Below are positions 59,667 to 64,000 of a stretch of 64,000 nt of DNA, one piece after another. Source of the DNA: Circinella umbellata (taxonomy: Eukaryota > Mucoromycota > Mucoromycetes > Mucorales > Lichtheimiaceae); assembly GCA_025093555.1 (NCBI GenBank), contig JAIWNF010000100.1, positions 1-64,000 on the forward strand, given 5' to 3'. Position 1 is the first letter of the stretch, and every line of letters begins with the position of its first letter. The notes below the pieces were generated by a model. The model was given only the letters and a program-made list of their open reading frames with translations. It was not told where the DNA came from and did not search any database. The position numbers and the translations under genes were made by a program.

Positions 59667-61598
59667 TTATTGTATAAGATATGTTCTTGGATTCGATAAA
59701 TTATTACAATCCGAAAAAAGATAATCCGGATGAATTATTTCACACGTACCGATTGCACGATAATGATTTGTATCAACAGAGTCTTTAGTAATGACAGGAT
59801 AATAATTCTTGTTACGTTCTTTGAAAGATAAAGCGCGATTTGATTCTGTATGGTTCTTGAAAGGAATTCCAGAAAGTATTACATATTGAGCAGATGTATT
59901 AAATTTTATATCTTCAGTTAATAAAAAAGATATACTTGCAGGCTCATTTATATGGACTCCTTCTTCTGTTATACTACTACTACAACTTGTTGTTCCTGAT
60001 ATCATTTGTTTTTGCTCTACTCCGGTGCCTTCTTGTGTATACCAATAAAGGCTTTTTTTATTTATCTTCATAAAATTTGATAAATTACAAAGCGTTTTCG
60101 AGATTCGATTGAGATTTTTAATTTTTTTGGTATCAAGATAAGATGTATTTAAACTGATAGCTTTGGTAGCAACGTGATTTGGTTGATTAGAAAAAAGTTG
60201 GGCTGTGATACCAAGACGCCAAAAATGATGATTATCAGGTATAGGTGGTATATCTTCTTGTTGTATTGTGAATGAAGAAATAGTATCATTCTCCATCCTA
60301 TACGATTGTTGCTCATTTGAAATTCCAGTACATTTCACTAACATGGATCTTCCAGATATACTATAGTCGGTAAAAGTAGAGGTGATGTGGTCATCAATAA
60401 AGATATGTTCACCGTGAACAGAAGTCCAAGAAGGTAAATTAAATTGTTGAATTGGCACTTTATATTTATTATCCGTTGTATTTGTTCTTGTAGTAGTAGT
60501 ATCCTTGACTCTTCCAATATGTTTATATTCATTGTGACCACCAAAAAATAATATGGTGATATCCTTTTCAGCCAAAAGACCATAAAATCGAATTATCAAA
60601 TCATTCAGTGATTGATCATAGTCAATATCTAATTTTTGCATAATATCAGGAAATAAATTGGCGAGAGCATAGACACGATCATGATCATTTGTACTCGTTC
60701 TCATATGTGCATAAAATAAAATATGTCTCAAACTAAGCTCTTCTGATGATTTGTTGAAAATGGTGTGAACACGTTTGAAAGGATGTGTATCTTGTGCCCA
60801 CACATGAACGTTTTGACCAATAAAAAGTAATTCTTGAGATTTAACTGTTTCTTCCAAAGTCCACAATCGTTTAAACCATTGGGATTCTTCGTGTATTTTG
60901 CGTTCGGCATCATCGTACATGAGAATATCCACATGGCTATTATTATTATGTTTCTTGGTATCATCCTGTACTTTTAAATTAAATTCAGGTACGAGTGCAA
61001 CTGTACAATAAGCATTATTATAGATTCGATGCATATGTTGTATTTCTTGATGCTTTTCTTGTTGATCATTTTGATTTATACACATTTGATCGAACCAAAT
61101 GTACTTTATATTAAAATCATGGCATATATGTTTAATGATATCTTGGAATGGAACATAATAACTGACATGTTTAGGCTGTTCTTTTTCTTTTTCTTTTTGT
61201 TTCGTGCTTTTAAAATAGTCATTATTTATTATAAAAGTATGCCACCATTCTTCTATAGGGTTGTTGTTGTTGTTGCTGTACTGGTTGTTGCCATGGTTAT
61301 TGATGTTGGGGGTATAGTCACGTTTGATAATGTGTTTACCTTGATCTATTCGAGTACTTTTTCCTGTTGTTTTATCAAAATTAATTTCTCCCGATTGATT
61401 CCATGAATAAGATAATGCACAATATCCTTCATTGACTTGATTGCCTGGAACCACTTGCATGTCATAGGTACGCACCAATTTACTAGGCAAAAAATTGGGT
61501 TTAGGTATTTCAGTCGGAATTCGTTTGTGTGGTTGGGAATATTTTTTAATGATTCGATTTTCTATGGTCCATTGTGGAGACTCATAGGTTATATACAT
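59667..61598 (-). CDS. HET-domain protein (non-self recognition/cell-death-type domain), intronless
   Basis: 643 aa in a single exon, unlike its intron-rich neighbours. The HET domain has its three blocks: YCALSYSW (59-66), YIWFDQMCINQND (166-178) with MHRIYNNAYCTVAL, and WFKRLWTLEE (241-250), followed by DRVYALANL and a DYDQS motif common after HET. An Asn/Lys-rich insert (about 95-145) splits the first and second blocks. The C-terminal 300 residues have no recognised domain, no membrane span and no NACHT or repeat module. In ascomycetes HET domains trigger incompatibility cell death; the role here is unknown and is inferred only from the domain. The lack of introns may indicate retroposition or transfer. 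The ATG chosen is the first of the frame. Confidence 0.85.
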   Translation of the reverse strand: MYITYESPQWTIENRIIKKYSQPHKRIPTEIPKPNFLPSKLVRTYDMQVVPGNQVNEGYCALSYSWNQSGEINFDKTTGKSTRIDQGKHIIKRDYTPNINNHGNNQYSNNNNNPIEEWWHTFIINNDYFKSTKQKEKEKEQPKHVSYYVPFQDIIKHICHDFNIKYIWFDQMCINQNDQQEKHQEIQHMHRIYNNAYCTVALVPEFNLKVQDDTKKHNNNSHVDILMYDDAERKIHEESQWFKRLWTLEETVKSQELLFIGQNVHVWAQDTHPFKRVHTIFNKSSEELSLRHILFYAHMRTSTNDHDRVYALANLFPDIMQKLDIDYDQSLNDLIIRFYGLLAEKDITILFFGGHNEYKHIGRVKDTTTTRTNTTDNKYKVPIQQFNLPSWTSVHGEHIFIDDHITSTFTDYSISGRSMLVKCTGISNEQQSYRMENDTISSFTIQQEDIPPIPDNHHFWRLGITAQLFSNQPNHVATKAISLNTSYLDTKKIKNLNRISKTLCNLSNFMKINKKSLYWYTQEGTGVEQKQMISGTTSCSSSITEEGVHINEPASISFLLTEDIKFNTSAQYVILSGIPFKNHTESNRALSFKERNKNYYPVITKDSVDTNHYRAIGTCEIIHPDYLFSDCNNLSNPRTYLIQ

Positions 61599-62373
61599 TT
61601 TTGTTGTGTGTCGCGTATAAAAAAGTACTTGTTACTATTCTTTTATATATATATGTGAAACTAACTTGGTGAGAACAGATGAGTCTGGTTCCCCTCAGCT
61701 TAACAAGACTCTTGCTTTAAAAACAGCCTAATATATATATATGTATATAGAAAGACTTACAGTTGTAAAAAAAATAAGGTTAAAAGTAATAATATGTTGC
61801 TGTTTGGGTATTTCAAAATCACGTATCCTTGTTATACATGGTAACGTATATATAGTATAATAACTTTTAGAGCCAAAAATATTCAATCTAGAGTATAAAG
61901 TGGATGTTATCTCACCAAAGGTAAAGGACGATATGACAAAATAAAATAATTTAGAGAAAGGAAAAATAAAAAGGAAGAACTTATTTTAAACAGCCTTTTT
62001 TTTTTCTATTTTTACACCGCTCAGGTGATAGCTTTTGTGTGACATTCACTCTATAAGTGTTAACTTAAGCATTTCATGATTTTCAAGGATACTTTTTAAC
62101 TTACTAAAACGTAATAATTTATAATTTGAGCACGATTCCAATCTTGTTATATTTAAAGGGTAATCAAACTTACAAAAAAAAATAGGATGCTATTTAGAAT
62201 GCGCATACGTACTTACAAAATAGAACAAAAAACGTCAAAAGTTGAGGATACGTCGCGTAGTGAGTGGGAGCGTGTAATTTTTTTTATATATCAGATACAT
62301 TCAACGTTTTATTAAATAGACAAAATGATTATAGATGATATATATATATATATATATATTTATATAAAACTGA
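61599..62373. other. Intergenic region upstream of the HET gene
   Basis: TA-rich, with TTATATATATATGTG at about 61641-61655 as a possible promoter element for the HET gene and a (TA)n run at about 62337-62360. No ORF of interest. Confidence 0.5.
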
Positions 62374-63452
62374 TTAATTGTATCGTAAAAACTGATTTTT
62401 TTTCTCAGTATTAAAACAATAATCATTTACTACATTTTGTTGTAGTTGTAGTCCCTTTTTTGAAAACCTTTTCACTTTGTCAAATGAATGAATATATTCC
62501 GGTTCATTTAAAAGTATACTTTTTTCTTTTGTTTCATTATCTGTAATATTGTTAGATAATGGAATACTGACAAAATCATTCGTATGATATCGAAGTAGTG
62601 TAGAAAATCGTGGACTAGCAGTAGTCATTCTATTATATCGATTATCTTCAAATTCAATTACAATCATCTTTTTTTAAGATATAATAAATCTTTTTTTTAG
62701 CTCTTTTTGTTTCTTTTTTTTTTTTGATCTACGTAATAGCAATATCAGAAATAAATCTTACATAAAATGGTTTTGAATAAAATGTCGAATAGGTCTTGTT
62801 ATTCGTTGTTGTTGATGATGACCATATTTTAGTTGTTGCAATAATATCATTACCATTTTTACTGAAACGATAGTTAATACCTCGAATATTTTCTGTTGTA
62901 TTTATTGTATTACATGTATTTAAAACAGATTGTTCAAACTATATATATTAATACGTATGAGTTTTTTTTTCCAAGATTGTTTTAGGCAAAAAAAAATGTT
63001 TTCTTTTGTTTTACCTTGTAACGAATATGTTGATATCGCCAAATAAATATAGCAGTGGTTAAAAACATGAGAATAGGAATTATAATTGAAATGAATACCA
63101 ATTCAAAACTAAGCCATAACGTATACACTGTTAACGCCATAACAATCCATAATATGCATAATATACCCATCCAAACAAGTTTGTTACCAGGAGGTGGATT
63201 TGATGATACAGATTGATTAATTATGTTAATAGAACGTTGATAATCTTGTAATGTAAGCTAAAAAAAATAATAGTAATTTTTATAAAGTATCCGTTAGTCG
63301 AATAGATCCATAAAAGTCACGTTACTGTTTTTATTAATTTAAAAGAAGAAGATATGTTATTTTGTACGTATAATACATACATATCCATGAAGTTCAAAAG
63401 TGTATTGATCATCGAATTTTTTACTCATAAATTCAATTTGAATAGATTTCAT
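62374..63452 (-). CDS. Hypothetical protein with two transmembrane segments, four exons
   Basis: Exons complement(62374..62667, 62762..62938, 63015..63257, 63381..63452) give 261 aa; each intron is phase 0 with good GT-AG sites, which supports a real gene. Residues 1-58 are hydrophilic (MKSIQIEFMSKKFDDQYTF...), then two hydrophobic spans at about 59-78 (WMGILCILWIVMALTVYTLW) and 80-100 (ELVFISIIIPILMFLTTAIF) form a short hairpin ending WRYQHIRYK. The remainder is soluble, with a possible beta-rich block (RGINYRFSKNGNDIIATTKIW...) and a final IVIEFEDNRYNRM part. Both tails may face the cytosol. I do not recognise the family. Confidence 0.65.
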
Positions 63453-64000
63453 TGTTTTTTTTGAAAGGATCAATAGGAGTGGGTGGAAGAAGGGTAGTAC
63501 GTATCGTTGGTAACTCTTTTGACTTGTCAAAAAAGAGAGAAAATAAAAGAATAGACGAAAATTATTAAATGAATGGAAAGGGTTCTTACAATAAAATAAG
63601 TAGAAAAAAAATTGGGAAAAGAAAAAAAAAAGATATTCAACGGTTCCCTCATTTGAAGACAATACGTAAAAAAAGGAGGGAAAAAAAATAACAAACGAGA
63701 AGGAGAAAAGGATGTCATTGCATCTCATTAAAACAAATAATAATAAAAAATAGAGGAGGAGCGTAAATGTATTTACTCTAATATATAGAAAATTAAGGGG
63801 GAGGGACATCAGTGTCCATCAAACTGAATTAATAACTAATTGTAACATTAACAAAAAGTTAGCAGTAAATAATAAATACACCTTATTTAAATATCCATCC
63901 ATGCAATAATATTAATATCTTTATGTGATTTGTGACATGTATATATATATCATTAATAGATTCAAATTTGTTTATACTTATTGAAGGACTTATCGGACTT
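63453..64000. other. Right-edge intergenic sequence
   Basis: Upstream of the two-span protein gene. T/A-rich; overlapping minus-strand ORFs at 63527-63809 are Phe/Ser low complexity. No support for another gene before the edge. Confidence 0.5.

Overview
The window reads as nuclear DNA of a filamentous early-diverging fungus, most likely Mucoromycota and probably Mucorales. It is AT-rich, its genes carry many 50-190 nt GT-AG introns, and its proteins look mucoralean (INO80, a 192-aa Rac, a glutamate-cysteine ligase modifier subunit, a YANK-type kinase, a DCD1-type dCMP deaminase). DIRS, MULE and pogo-like mobile DNA sit between the genes. The taxonomic call is inference from gene content; no rRNA or tRNA gene was found to anchor it.

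Layout. 1-330: first exon of a gene that runs off the left edge. 339-5080: a complete Mutator-like (MULE) DNA transposon with a perfect 8-bp target duplication and a four-exon transposase. 6858-11173: a complete DIRS-type tyrosine-recombinase retrotransposon with inverted terminal repeats and the diagnostic internal complementary region. Its Gag and Pol frames carry four in-frame stops, its recombinase frame is intact, and a canonical -1 slippery heptamer lies in register at the Gag/Pol overlap. 11865-13487: a compact convergent pair made of a small plus-strand ORF and, on the minus strand, a broken Rep-like superfamily 3 helicase with one frame and three stops. This looks like a decayed CRESS-type replicon. 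13.5-17.9 kb: no recognisable gene.

17.9-38.9 kb is the first housekeeping block: GCL modifier subunit (+), Rac GTPase (-), isocitrate lyase (-), a 6-kb gene-poor gap, the 17-exon INO80 ATPase (+), and a MARCH5-like RING-CH membrane E3 ligase (-). 39-48.4 kb is gene-poor and holds a 547-bp pogo-like MITE. 48.4-63.5 kb is the second block: YANK/STK32-type kinase (+), Rap-GAP protein (-), dCMP deaminase with a 14-nt microexon (+), an intronless HET-domain protein (-) and a two-transmembrane orphan (-). The rest is AT-rich DNA with microsatellites.

The chromosomal genes do not form a pathway. They cover thiol synthesis (GCL), the glyoxylate shunt (isocitrate lyase), small-GTPase signalling (Rac, Rap-GAP), chromatin remodelling (INO80), nucleotide metabolism (dCMP deaminase) and possible non-self or stress sensing (HET). 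The items most worth follow-up are the Rep-helicase relic with its convergent partner ORF and the overlapping-frame organisation of the DIRS element. Exon boundaries were derived by hand from GT-AG sites and reading phase; each multi-exon model given as complete sums to a whole number of codons.
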